Below, piece after piece: positions 50,907 to 60,209 of a stretch of DNA of 64,000 bases. The translations under genes and the position numbers were made by a program. Position 1 is the stretch's first letter; each line of letters starts with the position of its first letter. The stretch is from contig NZ_JAIEUI010000008.1 of assembly GCF_022234545.1 (NCBI RefSeq), positions 186,001 to 250,000 of the forward strand. Reading direction: 5' to 3'. The DNA comes from Paenibacillus piscarius. GTDB taxonomy: Bacteria; Bacillota; Bacilli; Paenibacillales; Paenibacillaceae. The notes beneath the pieces were generated by a model. That model made no database searches, was not told the origin of the DNA, and worked only from the letters and a program-made list of their open reading frames with translations.

Positions 50907-51700
50907 GAAGACTATGGATCGGACTGACCTATCTTGTCTTTATCCTGCTGATTGCCGCCCCCTTAGGCAAAATGATTACAGGCGCCTTCAGCCAGGGCTG
51001 GAGCGGCTTCTGGAATGCGCTGACCCGGCCTGAAGCGCTGCATGCGCTGATGATGACCGGACTTGTGGTGGTCGTGGTGACGCTGCTGAACACGCTGTTC
51101 GGCATTATGATGGCCTTGTATCTGGTGCGGGCGAGCTGGCTGGGGCGGCGTCTGAGAGGACTCTTGAACAGTATTGTGGATCTGCCTTATGCGGTGTCGC
51201 CGGTCATCGGCGGCCTGATGATTGTGCTGCTGCTCGGGCCGGATAGTGCGCTCGGGGGATTGTTTGAACAGATTGGCTTCAAAATCGTCTATGCGCTGCC
51301 GGGAATGGTCATTGCCACCCTGTTCGTGACTTTCCCGCTGATGGTGCGCGAGGTGATGCCGGTGCTGCAGGAGATCGGCTCCCAGCAGGAAGAAGCAGCG
51401 TCCACGCTCGGTGCGTATGGCTGGACCATCTTCTGGAAGGTCACCTGGCCGTCTATCCGCTGGGCTGTCATCTACGGTGTCATTCTGACTGTAGCCCGCT
51501 CGCTGGGGGAATTCGGTGCGGTGCTCGTCGTATCCGGCAACATTATGAACCGGACGCAGACGGCAACCACACTGGTGTATCAGGATGTCGAGAATTTCAA
51601 TGTTACGGCTGCGGGCGGTATAGCGCTGGTGCTGGCCGCATTCTCCGCAGGATTGCTGCTGCTTATGGAATGGAGCAAGAGAAGAAAGGGAGGACACTGA
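50903..51700 (+). CDS. cysW: Sulfate ABC transporter permease CysW
   Basis: A 265-residue permease paralogous to CysT, with LNSIVDLPYAVSPVIGGLMIVLLLG, the coupling loop QEEAASTLGAYGWTIFWKVTWPSIRW and LGEFGAVLVVSGNI. The last features match CysW rather than molybdate ModB. Its start overlaps the CysT stop and the ATPase gene begins three bases after its end, so the operon is tightly coupled. Confidence 0.92.
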   Translation: MRRLWIGLTYLVFILLIAAPLGKMITGAFSQGWSGFWNALTRPEALHALMMTGLVVVVVTLLNTLFGIMMALYLVRASWLGRRLRGLLNSIVDLPYAVSPVIGGLMIVLLLGPDSALGGLFEQIGFKIVYALPGMVIATLFVTFPLMVREVMPVLQEIGSQQEEAASTLGAYGWTIFWKVTWPSIRWAVIYGVILTVARSLGEFGAVLVVSGNIMNRTQTATTLVYQDVENFNVTAAGGIALVLAAFSAGLLLLMEWSKRRKGGH

Positions 51701-51702
51701 TT

Positions 51703-52767
51703 ATGCATGTAGAGGTCCGGGGACTCGATAAGCATTTTGGCGATTTCCATGCCGTGAAGGACGTTCATTTCGGAATTACCAAAGGCCATCTAATCGGGCT
51801 GCTTGGCCCAAGCGGCGGCGGCAAAACCTCCATTCTGCGCATGCTGGCGGGCCTGGAGACGCCGGACAGCGGGGAGATTATTTTCCATGGCCAGGCGGTG
51901 AACCATCTTCCGCCGCAGGAGCGCGGGATCGGCTTCGTCTTCCAGAACTATGCGCTGTTCAAGCATATGACGGTGTTCGAGAACATCGCCTTCGGGCTGA
52001 AGGTGAAGAAGGCGAACAAGGCGTTCATCCGTGACCGCGTCGCCGAGCTGGTGGAGCTGACCGGGCTGAAGGGCTTCGAGAAGCGGTATCCGCACCAGCT
52101 CTCCGGCGGACAGCGTCAGCGGGTGGCCTTCGCCCGGGCGCTTGCACCGGAGCCGCAGCTGCTGCTGCTGGATGAGCCGTTCGCGGCGATCGATGCGAAG
52201 ATCCGCCAGGAGCTGCGCTCGTGGCTGCGGGAGCTGATTGAGCGTGTCGGGATCACCTCGATCTTCGTCACCCATGACCAGGATGAGGCGATTGAAGTGG
52301 CGGATGAGATCATGATAATCAATCAAGGCCGTCTGGAGCAGAAGGGGACACCATGGGATATCTACAAGGAGCCGAAGACGCCGTTCGTGGCGACCTTCAT
52401 CGGGGAATCGACGCTGATTGAGAGTGCCTCCGAGCTAAAGGGCTTCAAGGGAGCAGGCGGCGGCAAGCCGACGAAAGCGCTGATCCGGCCCGAGTATATC
52501 GAGGTGGGCCAGCTGCATGAATTCAAAATGGCTTCGGCGACGGAGCAGGGTGTCGTGAAGCATCTGCATTTCCGCGGCAGCGAATGGCTGGTAGAGGTGG
52601 AAGTGAACGGGCATAAACTGGTCACCTACCGTTCACTGGAGAAGGAGACACTGACGCCTGGGCAGGAAATCTCTGTGCTGGTGCACCGTGCTTACCTGTT
52701 CAATGAGGAGCGGAGCTGGATTCAGGAGAACGGGCTGAAGGAAGACCCGATGCCGGTATTTATCTAA
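51703..52767 (+). CDS. cysA: Sulfate ABC transporter ATPase CysA
   Basis: A 354-residue ATPase. Walker A is LLGPSGGGKTSILRML, the signature LSGGQRQRVAFARALAPEP, Walker B LLLLDEPFAAIDAKIRQELR and the switch IFVTHDQDEAIE. A C-terminal TOBE-like domain (GVVKHLHFRGSEWLVEVEVNG) binds or senses the anion in this family. The ATG after AAAGGGAGG was preferred to the longer frame, which runs into the CysW gene. It should power both permeases. Confidence 0.93.
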   Translation: MHVEVRGLDKHFGDFHAVKDVHFGITKGHLIGLLGPSGGGKTSILRMLAGLETPDSGEIIFHGQAVNHLPPQERGIGFVFQNYALFKHMTVFENIAFGLKVKKANKAFIRDRVAELVELTGLKGFEKRYPHQLSGGQRQRVAFARALAPEPQLLLLDEPFAAIDAKIRQELRSWLRELIERVGITSIFVTHDQDEAIEVADEIMIINQGRLEQKGTPWDIYKEPKTPFVATFIGESTLIESASELKGFKGAGGGKPTKALIRPEYIEVGQLHEFKMASATEQGVVKHLHFRGSEWLVEVEVNGHKLVTYRSLEKETLTPGQEISVLVHRAYLFNEERSWIQENGLKEDPMPVFI

Positions 52768-52794
52768 AAATAACAGGTAGGATGTGTCACGGGT

Positions 52795-53862
52795 ATGAGG
52801 CTTATCAGAGGGAGCAGACAACTGCACACATGGCTGGCCGTCCTGATGCTGACGGTGTTCACGCTGACCGCTGCCGGCTGCGGGAAGGGTCCGGCAGGCT
52901 CTGACACTCCGGCAGCGCAGAAGGGGGATCTGACCCTGGTCATCGGTGCTTACAGCGTAGCCAAGGATGCCATGGGCGAGATTCTGCCGATGTTCGCGGA
53001 GCAATGGCGGGCCGAGACCGGTCAGACGCTCGTCTTCCAGCAGTCCTATGAGGCCTCCGGCACCCAGGCGCGGGCCATTGCGGGCGGCTTCGAGGCTGAT
53101 GTCACTCTGCTGGCGATGGAGGGCGATGTGGAGAAGCTGGTTAAGGCCGGGCTGGTCAGCAAGGACTGGAAGCAGCATGGTGAAGCCGGAATGGTCACAC
53201 GGTCGGTGGTGGCGCTGGGCACCCGTGAGGGCAATCCGAAGGGGATACATGATTTCGCGGATCTGGCGAAGCCGGGCGTGAAGGTGCTCTATCCCAATCC
53301 GAAGACCTCCGGCGGAGCCCAGTGGGACATCAATGCCATCTACGGGGCCGGTCTGAAGCGGTCCGAGGAGCAGGAGGGGACGAAGGACCCTGCGGCGGCG
53401 AAGGCTTTTCTGGAGAGCATCCATGCCAACATCGAATCGCTGGACAAAAGCGGGCGGGCCTCCATGGCCGCCTTCGAGTACGGGGTTGGCGATGTCATCG
53501 TGACGTATGAGAACGAGCTGCTGGCGCGGATTGCCCAAGGCGTGAAATACGAGGTGATCCTTCCCCGGGATACGATTCTGATCGAGAACCCGGCGGCGGT
53601 GGTGGACAAATATGCGGATGAGCACGGCACCCGGGAGGCGGCTGAGGCGCTGGTGGATTATCTGACGACACCTGAGGCGCAGGAGATTTTCGCCAAATTC
53701 GGCTTCCGTCCGGTGAACCAGCAGGTCTATGCAGAGCATCAGGACCGGTATCCGGTGCCTGCAGGATTGTTCGATATCAGCTACCTCGGCGGCTGGGAGG
53801 AGGTCCGTACGACACTCTACTCGAAGCGCGGCATCTGGTATCAGGTGCTGGCCGGAATCTGA
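52795..53862 (+). CDS. sbp: Sulfate-binding lipoprotein
   Basis: A 355-residue extracytoplasmic binding protein. The lipobox is LTAAGC (Cys29). The mature protein begins LTLVIGAYSVAKDAMGEILPMF and contains SYEASGTQARAIAGGFEADVTLLAMEGD, KTSGGAQWDINAIYGAG and FEYGVGDVIVTYENEL, the sulfate-binding signatures of the Sbp/CysP family. Being last in the operon, after the ATPase, is less common than being first. AGGTAGGATG lies upstream of ATG. Confidence 0.92.
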   Translation: MRLIRGSRQLHTWLAVLMLTVFTLTAAGCGKGPAGSDTPAAQKGDLTLVIGAYSVAKDAMGEILPMFAEQWRAETGQTLVFQQSYEASGTQARAIAGGFEADVTLLAMEGDVEKLVKAGLVSKDWKQHGEAGMVTRSVVALGTREGNPKGIHDFADLAKPGVKVLYPNPKTSGGAQWDINAIYGAGLKRSEEQEGTKDPAAAKAFLESIHANIESLDKSGRASMAAFEYGVGDVIVTYENELLARIAQGVKYEVILPRDTILIENPAAVVDKYADEHGTREAAEALVDYLTTPEAQEIFAKFGFRPVNQQVYAEHQDRYPVPAGLFDISYLGGWEEVRTTLYSKRGIWYQVLAGI

Positions 53863-53969
53863 CGGGTTCACTATACTATGGAAATGGGAGCTGTTCTGCG
53901 GCCGGTGGGGCTGAAGGGCGGCTCTTTATTTGTGCGCGGGCTTAGGATGCAATGGCGCGGCTGCTGTAC

Positions 53970-54125
53970 TATAATATACGGGTTGAACGATTCTGGCCAA
54001 GTGGAAACGGCTATGCCGTTCTTTTTAAGGACGGGACCGTTTCAGCGAGAAATATAAGGATAAGTTATCGTGTGGAACATATAAATTCTTGTATTTTAAA
54101 AAGACGATACTTGGAGGGCAGGCTT
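53970..54125 (+). promoter_or_regulatory. Leader with two alternative hairpins before the hydrolase
   Basis: A consensus TATAAT (53970-53975) lies upstream of about 150 untranslated bases. Within them AACGGC-TAT-GCCGTT (54006-54020) followed by CTTTTT is a terminator. GAAACGG (54004-54010) can instead pair exactly with CCGTTTC (54037-54043), which would destroy it. Two exclusive hairpins of this kind are typical of attenuators and riboswitches. No known riboswitch class was recognised. The -35 is weak. Confidence 0.45.
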
Positions 54126-54908
54126 ATGGATACATTAGTGTTTCTGGGGACAGGGGATGCCATGGGGGTACCCCGGGTGTACTGTGACTGCGAGACCTGT
54201 ACGGAAGCAAGAACCACGGGTCGCAATAACCGCCTTCGTTCCTCAGTGCTTATAGGTAACGGCAGCGGCTTCCTGGCGGTTGACTGCGGGCCGGACTGGC
54301 GGCGGCAGATGGAGCTGCTGGGGCTGCGCAAGATGCAGAAGCTGCTGGTGACCCACGCCCACTTCGACCATATCGGCGGGCTGCCGGAATGGGCCGACAG
54401 CTGCCGCTGGATGGGCTTCCGGGGCGAGTTGTACGCGCCGGCGGAGGTCATCCCCGTCATTCAGCGCCAATACCCGTGGCTCACCGGGCATATCGACATG
54501 AACCCCTGCGATGACGGGATTACACTGGACGGCTGGCAGATTACAACCTGGCGGGTGAACCATGGCAAGAACGGCTATTCTTATGCCTACCGGCTGGAGA
54601 AGGAGGACTATGTCTGGGTGTACTGCCCGGACTCAATTTCGCTGACAACGGAGGAGCTTGCGCCGATGCACGGGGCGGACCTGCTGGTGCTGGGAACCAG
54701 CTTTTATTATGAAGCCGCTGAGCTATCGACCCGCTCTGTGTACGATATGACCGAAGCCGCTGACGTGCTGGAGACCGTCCAGCCGCACCGGGCGATATAC
54801 ACGCATATGTCACATGATGTGAATCTGGCGAAGGATTATATTCTGCCGGAGAAGGTTACGCTTGCCGTTACCGGAATGAGGGTTCCGCTGTGCCGGGAGG
54901 GGATCTGA
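54126..54908 (+). CDS. Metallo-beta-lactamase-fold hydrolase, PhnP-like
   Basis: A 260-residue hydrolase. It starts MDTLVFLGTGDAMGVPRVYCDCETC, with Cys residues typical of the PhnP-like group, and has the zinc motif THAHFDHIGGLPEW. Further ligands lie in VNHGKNGYSY and the late IYTHMSHDVN. PhnP itself cleaves cyclic phosphodiesters in phosphonate use; no phn genes are nearby, so the substrate is open. The ATG follows GGAGGG. An upstream in-frame extension of 58 codons runs through the leader hairpins and was rejected. Confidence 0.85.
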   Translation: MDTLVFLGTGDAMGVPRVYCDCETCTEARTTGRNNRLRSSVLIGNGSGFLAVDCGPDWRRQMELLGLRKMQKLLVTHAHFDHIGGLPEWADSCRWMGFRGELYAPAEVIPVIQRQYPWLTGHIDMNPCDDGITLDGWQITTWRVNHGKNGYSYAYRLEKEDYVWVYCPDSISLTTEELAPMHGADLLVLGTSFYYEAAELSTRSVYDMTEAADVLETVQPHRAIYTHMSHDVNLAKDYILPEKVTLAVTGMRVPLCREGI

Positions 54909-54940
54909 ACAGGGGACGGACAGTATAGGGACAACAAACA

Positions 54941-54986
54941 GGAGCTTTCCTTAGAGTCAGGTTGAACTGACTTTTTGGAGAGCTCC
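54941..54986 (+). terminator. Terminator after the hydrolase
   Basis: AGTCAG with CTGACT and TTTT, inside an outer GGAGCT/AGCTCC stem. Confidence 0.7.
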
Positions 54987-55140
54987 TTCTTGTATGCTCC
55001 ACAGCCAATAACACGTTTAGAGGAATCCTGCAGGAAATGCAACAATTCTCTATACAAGCGGCCGGTGAGAGAAGACATTCTCTTTAATGATTCGCAGAGT
55101 GACTTTGTTGCTGAATGTATGCGAAAAACAGCATACGTTG
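54987..55140. repeat. Possible genomic intergenic repeat
   Basis: This gene-free stretch has segments such as ATCCTGCAGGAAATGCAACA and hairpin GTATGC/GCATAC. From memory they resemble intergenic repeats scattered through Paenibacillus genomes. I could not verify copy number. The last hairpin may also end the minus-strand SDR transcript. Confidence 0.3.
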
Positions 55141-55157
55141 TGTTAGCGCAAATTCAC

Positions 55158-56135
55158 TTAACGCAGCGATTGGCCGGCAAAATAATCACCCTGTGCGATT
55201 TCGGCCAGCAAACCGCGCTCCTGCGGGTTCCAGCCGAAACGCTCGCGGGTCAGCGCTGAAGAAACGGGGTTGTCAGCCGATACAAACGGGCCCAGCCAGC
55301 CGAAATACGAGCCGGCGTCTCCGGGTCCGATCTGCTTGGGCGGCAGATTCGCCTGCCGGGCTATCGCCTCCGCAATCTGCCTGAAGGGTATCCCTTCTTC
55401 CCCGGCCGCATGCAGCCGAGAACCCGAAGGAGCCTGTTCTACGGCCAGCCTGAACAGACGCGCCGCGTCAAGCCGGTGTACAGCGGGCCAACGGTTGGTG
55501 CCTTGCCCGATATAGGCGGCGGCTCCCTTGGATCTTGCGGCCCGGATCAGGCTGGGAAGCAGGCCGCTCTGGTCACCGCTGCCATATACGATCGGCGGCA
55601 GACGTACCAGCGATGCGCGGACGCCGGAACCGGCAAGCGCGAGGACCGCTTGCTCCGAGGCCACGCGCCCTCCTCCGATGGAAGCAGGATCTCCTGCATC
55701 CTCTTCGGCCGCCAGCCTTCCGGGAGTGAGCGTCATGGTGGGGATCGCAATTACAAGCGCTCCAGACCGCCCTGACTGCCCGGCTCCCAGAGCCTGAATG
55801 GCGCGGCAATCCGTGCCGACCGCCGCCGCCATGAAACGGGCCGCCGCCCGGGCCGGACTTCCGCCCAGCATAATCCGCAGTTTTGCCGGCAGGCCGGCAT
55901 GGGAGAACTTATGATAGAAGGCCGTATGCACAACAGCATCGGCCCCTGCCGCTTCCCGGCGTAAAAGCTCCGTATTTTCAATAGAGCCGCGAACCGCTCT
56001 CGTTCCGTTAGCCTCCAGCCGCTCCGCCGCTTCCTTCGAGCGTACCAGCCCGGAGACTTCGTGTCCGCCCTCAAGCAATTCCCGCACCACTGCCGACCCG
56101 ATAAAGCCGCTTGCTCCCGTTACAAAAATCCGCAT
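55158..56135 (-). CDS. NAD-dependent epimerase/dehydratase family SDR
   Basis: A 325-residue extended SDR. The NAD motif is VTGASGFIGSAVVREL at the N terminus and VVHTAFYH marks the next conserved strand. Where most family members have a Tyr-x-x-x-Lys catalytic pair the region reads GGGRVASEQAVLAL, so the Tyr is missing and activity is doubtful or of a different type. The gene lies downstream of a broken AraC regulator on the same strand. The pattern fits a small regulator-enzyme unit in which the regulator has failed. Confidence 0.82.
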   Translation of the reverse strand: MRIFVTGASGFIGSAVVRELLEGGHEVSGLVRSKEAAERLEANGTRAVRGSIENTELLRREAAGADAVVHTAFYHKFSHAGLPAKLRIMLGGSPARAAARFMAAAVGTDCRAIQALGAGQSGRSGALVIAIPTMTLTPGRLAAEEDAGDPASIGGGRVASEQAVLALAGSGVRASLVRLPPIVYGSGDQSGLLPSLIRAARSKGAAAYIGQGTNRWPAVHRLDAARLFRLAVEQAPSGSRLHAAGEEGIPFRQIAEAIARQANLPPKQIGPGDAGSYFGWLGPFVSADNPVSSALTRERFGWNPQERGLLAEIAQGDYFAGQSLR

Positions 56136-56308
56136 TCCGTTGCCCCCCTCAAGAAATCAAGCTTTTATCCAGCAGCTTGTTCCGGTGATCATTACCGCTG
56201 CGCCTTGAAGCGCCTTCGGATAAGAATCAGTATAGACGGAGCGCTGCCGGAACGTTTGACCGTTCCGCTTGATTGTTTGCCCGATTCAACGGAAAACCAC
56301 CCTCATTC

Positions 56309-57241
56309 CTACTGTTGTTGCTTCCATTTAGCAATATCCCGGCTTGGCGGATTACCGAAAAACCGGCTGTAATCCCGGCTGAACTGTGAATCGCTGATAT
56401 ACCCGACCAGCCGGCAGGCCGTGGTGATATCCCGCCCGCCGGACAGCATCAGCCGCCGCGCCTCCTGAAGCCGAAGCGCCTTCTGATACTGCAGCGGACT
56501 CATTGAGGTCACCGACTTGAAATATTCGCGGAACGAGGATTCGCTGAGATGAACCATGGCGGCCAGTTCGGCAATAGTCCGAGATTCTGCGAAGTGGCTC
56601 CGCAGCCAATCGATCGCTTTGGCGACGCGCTGGACATCCGACCCGGCCAGCACGGTCTCCGCCACATACACACCGATTGGAGTGCGCAGCAGCCGGACAA
56701 AAATTTCATCCATCGCAAGCGAGGCCAGTAAGCCGTTATCGCCAGGCTCGTCCAGGCAAGCCACCAGCCGGGCCACCGCGCCGATTAAGGCAGGCTCGCC
56801 TTCCAGGACATAGCTTGCGCTGCGCCTGCCGGTTTTTGGCAGACCATCCGGATAAACCTTCGGGATCAGCGCAGCGATTTTGTGCGGATCGAGATAGACC
56901 CCTACTCCAAGGAACGGCTCTGAGGTGCTTGCCTGAATCGTTTGCATACTGATCGGCACCGCTACGGGCGCAACCAGGATACGCGAGCCGCTGTATTCGG
57001 AGGTCTGTTCGCCGGTCTTGATGATTTTGGTCCCCTGGGCGGCAATGCCTACGGTTGGTCACTGCATCGTGTGCATGTAATCGGATGGCTCCGTTCTGGA
57101 GTAACGGTTGAAATACAAGCCTTGTATCGGTGATTCTGCCGTCCCGTCGCGTGTAACATGAGCCCCGATCAGCTTCGCCAGCCGGAGCGTTTCCAGCCGT
57201 GTTTGCTCTTCTGCTAATAGCTCCGTATGCGTTTTGGCCAT
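56309..57241 (-). pseudogene. AraC-family regulator interrupted by one TGA
   Basis: Read through, this is a 310-codon regulator: an AraC_N domain (LLAEEQTRLETLRLAKLIGA, GLYFNRYSRTEPSDYMHTMQ) and a C-terminal AraC HTH (LAAMVHLSESSFREYFKSV, GYISDSQFSRDYSRFFG). After MHTMQ a single TGA (codon 61, 57061-57059) stops the frame; reading then continues in the same frame with PTVGIAAQGTKIIKTGEQT as expected for the family. No frameshift is needed. It is a nonsense mutation or a sequencing error. Re-initiation at MPISMQ would give a 216-residue C-terminal fragment. It probably controlled the SDR gene downstream. Confidence 0.8.
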
Positions 57242-57602
57242 GACTATTCATTCATCCTCTCTCCAGTAAACATCCATGCTTTGGCTTTGTGCAAGTATAC
57301 AATATTCAGCTTGATGAAGCATAAGAATTCAGCTATCCGCAGTGCCTTCTGAAGCCACAGCGTTCCTTTTAATTTTCAATTTTTAACAATTCTTCAGCCC
57401 TGGGACCGACAGGGAAATCGGCCCCCGGCCGCTAGGTCCCTTCCCTGCGGTCTAGTAAACTATAGGCATTGGAGCCGAAGAGATGAATCCACAGCGGGCT
57501 TACCTTCCAGTTTTATGAATTTGCTGCGTATATTTCTTTATTTTCAAAATTAGGAGGTGGCCCTATACTATAACGATATTAGAATGATGGAGGTTAATGG
57601 AT
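57242..57602. other. Gene-free region with one hairpin
   Basis: About 360 bases without a credible gene. GGGACC (57402-57407) can pair with GGTCCC (57435-57440) around a GC-rich loop. An AT-rich part before the acetyltransferase probably holds its promoter, though no clear -35/-10 pair was found. Confidence 0.4.
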
Positions 57603-58184
57603 ATGAGTGAACAATTGGTTCCGATTCTGCTGGATATTCCAGAGAGCTTTGAGACAGAGCGTCTGCTTGTGCGTGCTTTGCGGTCTGGAGACGGTAAGGA
57701 AATAAATGAAGCCATCCGTGAAAGTTTGAATGAGCTGAAGCCCTGGATGCCCTTTGCCCGGAGTATGCCGGCAGTAGAGGAAACCGAGCAATATGTCCGT
57801 GAATCACAAGTAGCTTATCTGAACCGGACTACCTTGAACATGTTGATAACCCGGAAGCTGGACGGCCAATTCGTGGGCAACATAGGCATGCACCATGTGG
57901 ATTGGGATTGCCGCCGGTTTGAGATAGGCTACTGGATCAGAAGCTCCTGCTCGGGCAAGGGATACATGACGGAGGCGGTGAACGGGATCACGGATTTTGC
58001 CATTAAGGCGCTTGAAGCCAACCGGATTGAAATCCGCTGCAGCGCCCTTAACGGGAGAAGCGCCGCCGTCGCGGAGCGTGCCGGATTCACACTCGATGGC
58101 ATTCTGCGCAAAGGTACCCGTGAGACGGACGGAGAGCTTCATGACAGCAAGGTATATGCGAAGGTGCGGGGGATTGAATTCTAA
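57603..58184 (+). CDS. GNAT acetyltransferase, RimJ/RimL type
   Basis: A 193-residue acetyltransferase. It begins with the RimL-like FETERLLVRALRSGDGKEINEAI and has FVGNIGMHHVDWDCRRFEIGYWIRSSCSGKGYMTEAVNGI (acetyl-CoA loop) and NGRSAAVAERAGFTLDGILR. Members acetylate ribosomal protein N termini or small molecules; which applies here is unknown. ATG 57603 is nine bases from GGAGG; ATG 57597 is an alternative. The ABC exporter gene follows after 15 bases. Confidence 0.88.
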   Translation: MSEQLVPILLDIPESFETERLLVRALRSGDGKEINEAIRESLNELKPWMPFARSMPAVEETEQYVRESQVAYLNRTTLNMLITRKLDGQFVGNIGMHHVDWDCRRFEIGYWIRSSCSGKGYMTEAVNGITDFAIKALEANRIEIRCSALNGRSAAVAERAGFTLDGILRKGTRETDGELHDSKVYAKVRGIEF

Positions 58185-58199
58185 AAAGGAGCTGATGAT

Positions 58200-59963
58200 G
58201 TGAAGAAGCAAGGCGCTTTTGCCCGACTAAGTACATACATGCTCAGGCATAAGCTGATTTATGCGGTGTTGCTCTTGGTGACGTTATTCAGTATTGTGCT
58301 CGATCTTACGATGGCCTGGTTCCTGGCCCGGATTACGGATGCGGCGGTTCGGCTGGATGTGGAGGCATTCAAGGGGCTTGCCTGGTTCGGAATTCTATTC
58401 TTAGCGGTCGCGGGATTGAATACCTTCGTCAGTGCGTATCTCAAGACCAATGTCTCAGCCAAAATCAGAAATGAGCTGCGCCAGGATATGATGGGGCACA
58501 CATTGGCGCTGCCGCAGTCCTACTTCGACCGTAATCATTCCGGGGATCTCTTGTCCCGGTTCACGAACGATAACCAGTCGGTAGGTGAAGCCTGTGGTCA
58601 TGTTATTCTGGACCTGCTGCGTAACCCGCTTCTCGCAATCGCCTCGTTCGCCTATCTGCTCTATATTAACTGGCTGCTGGCGCTGATCTGCTTGTCCATT
58701 GGGCCGCTGCTGTTCCTGACCGGTAAAATCTTCGGCAATGCGATGCGTATTAACAGTGTGCGGGTGCAGGAAAGTATGAGCCGGACCACGGCTTTTCTGA
58801 ATGATGTACTGGGCAGCAGCATGGTGTTCAAAGCCTTCTCCATGGAGCGCCGGCTGCAGAAGCAGTATGTAGGCTATAGTGAGGAAATTGCCTCAGGGGA
58901 GAAAAAGAAAGCGAGGATCGAAGGTGCTACCGGAGCAATCTCCTCCTTGCTGGGGAATCTGACCTTCCTGCTGGCGCTGGTGATTGCCGGATGGTTCGTG
59001 GCCAACGGCAGGCTTGAGGTCGGGGCGATGATCGCCTTCATTCAACTGATGAACTACCTGGTTGGACCGTTCTCATCGCTGCCGGGCCTGGTCGCCTCCA
59101 TGCAGCAGTCGCTGGGCGCGGCAGAGCGGATCTTCGAGGTGATGGATGCGCCGGCCGAGGTGAAAGAGCTTCCGGAGGCGCAAGTGAAGCAGCCGGATTT
59201 CACCGCGCTACAGCTTAAGGGTCTGTCCTTCCGCTACCCGGACAGTGAGAAGCAGAGTCTGAACGGGGTGAGTCTGGAGCTGCCGCGCGGCAGACAGATG
59301 GCTGTGGTGGGCCCGAGCGGCGGCGGGAAATCGACCCTGTTCAAGCTCCTGCTCGGTTTCTATCAGCCGGATGCAGGTGAGATTGCGATCAACGGCCGTC
59401 CGATCCGGGAGCTGCCGCTTGCCGGGCTGCGAAGCTACTTCGCCTACGTGCCTCAGGAGTCAGGCCTGTATTCCGGGAGCATCCGCGACAATATCGGGAG
59501 CGGCAGGCCGGGAGCGTCGGAGGAAGAGATTCTGGAGGCACTGCGGCAGGCGAACGCCTATGAGTTCGTAATGGAGCTGCCGGAAGGCCTGGATACAGAC
59601 ATCGGCGAGCATGGCTCCAGATTGTCCGGGGGACAGCGGCAGCGCCTGTCCATCGCCAGAGCGATGCTTAAGGATGCGCCGATCCTGCTGCTGGATGAAG
59701 CGACGGCGGCGCTGGACAATGAATCGGAGCGGATGGTCCAGCAGGCGATCCGCAAGCTGATGAAGGATAAGACCACGCTAGTAATCGCCCACCGCCTCTC
59801 AACGATCCAGAATGCCGATGTCATTCTGGTGCTGGAGAACGGGGAGATTGCCGAGCGGGGCAGACATGAGGAGCTGCTGGCCTCGGGCGGGCGTTACGCC
59901 GAGCTGTACAACTCCCAGCTGGAGGAAGAGGCAGCGGAAGATGAGGCCTTAAGCCTGGCCTAA
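58200..59963 (+). CDS. ABC exporter, fused permease and ATPase
   Basis: A 587-residue half-transporter of the MsbA/BmrA type. Six helices occupy about residues 15-310. The ATPase domain has Walker A VVGPSGGGKSTLFKLL, the signature RLSGGQRQRLSIARAML, Walker B PILLLDEATAALDNESE and the switch VIAHRLSTIQNADVI. It should act as a homodimer, exporting lipids, drugs or peptides. The start is GTG after AAAGGAG. It is followed by a terminator, so it probably forms a two-gene unit with the acetyltransferase. Confidence 0.92.
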   Translation: MKKQGAFARLSTYMLRHKLIYAVLLLVTLFSIVLDLTMAWFLARITDAAVRLDVEAFKGLAWFGILFLAVAGLNTFVSAYLKTNVSAKIRNELRQDMMGHTLALPQSYFDRNHSGDLLSRFTNDNQSVGEACGHVILDLLRNPLLAIASFAYLLYINWLLALICLSIGPLLFLTGKIFGNAMRINSVRVQESMSRTTAFLNDVLGSSMVFKAFSMERRLQKQYVGYSEEIASGEKKKARIEGATGAISSLLGNLTFLLALVIAGWFVANGRLEVGAMIAFIQLMNYLVGPFSSLPGLVASMQQSLGAAERIFEVMDAPAEVKELPEAQVKQPDFTALQLKGLSFRYPDSEKQSLNGVSLELPRGRQMAVVGPSGGGKSTLFKLLLGFYQPDAGEIAINGRPIRELPLAGLRSYFAYVPQESGLYSGSIRDNIGSGRPGASEEEILEALRQANAYEFVMELPEGLDTDIGEHGSRLSGGQRQRLSIARAMLKDAPILLLDEATAALDNESERMVQQAIRKLMKDKTTLVIAHRLSTIQNADVILVLENGEIAERGRHEELLASGGRYAELYNSQLEEEAAEDEALSLA

Positions 59964-60020
59964 TACCACCATAAATTCATAGAGTGACCACCCGGGAAGG
60001 CTGTCTGTCTTCCCGTGCAG

Positions 60021-60054
60021 ACACGGGTCTCCGTCATTTGGAGGCCCGTGTTTT
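60021..60054 (+). terminator. Terminator of the ABC exporter unit
   Basis: ACACGGG with CCCGTGT and an inner CTCC/GGAG stem, then TTTTG. Confidence 0.8.
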
Positions 60055-60209
60055 GTGCTGCGGCAAGGTTCGCAGAATGTACACAAAAAGCATGGATTCG
60101 TCTGTTTCACACCGTCATGGAACCTTCTGCCCCTGCATAGTCTAGAGTAATTCGTTAAGCTCATAGCTTGATCATCTGGCAGCAGACAAGGGATGGAGGA
60201 CATACCGGA

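Noticed and set aside
53952..54125. N-terminal extension of the PhnP-like hydrolase by 58 residues
   Set aside because: The extension lacks a ribosome site, overlaps the -10 box and terminator hairpin, and the family starts at the later ATG with GGAGGG.
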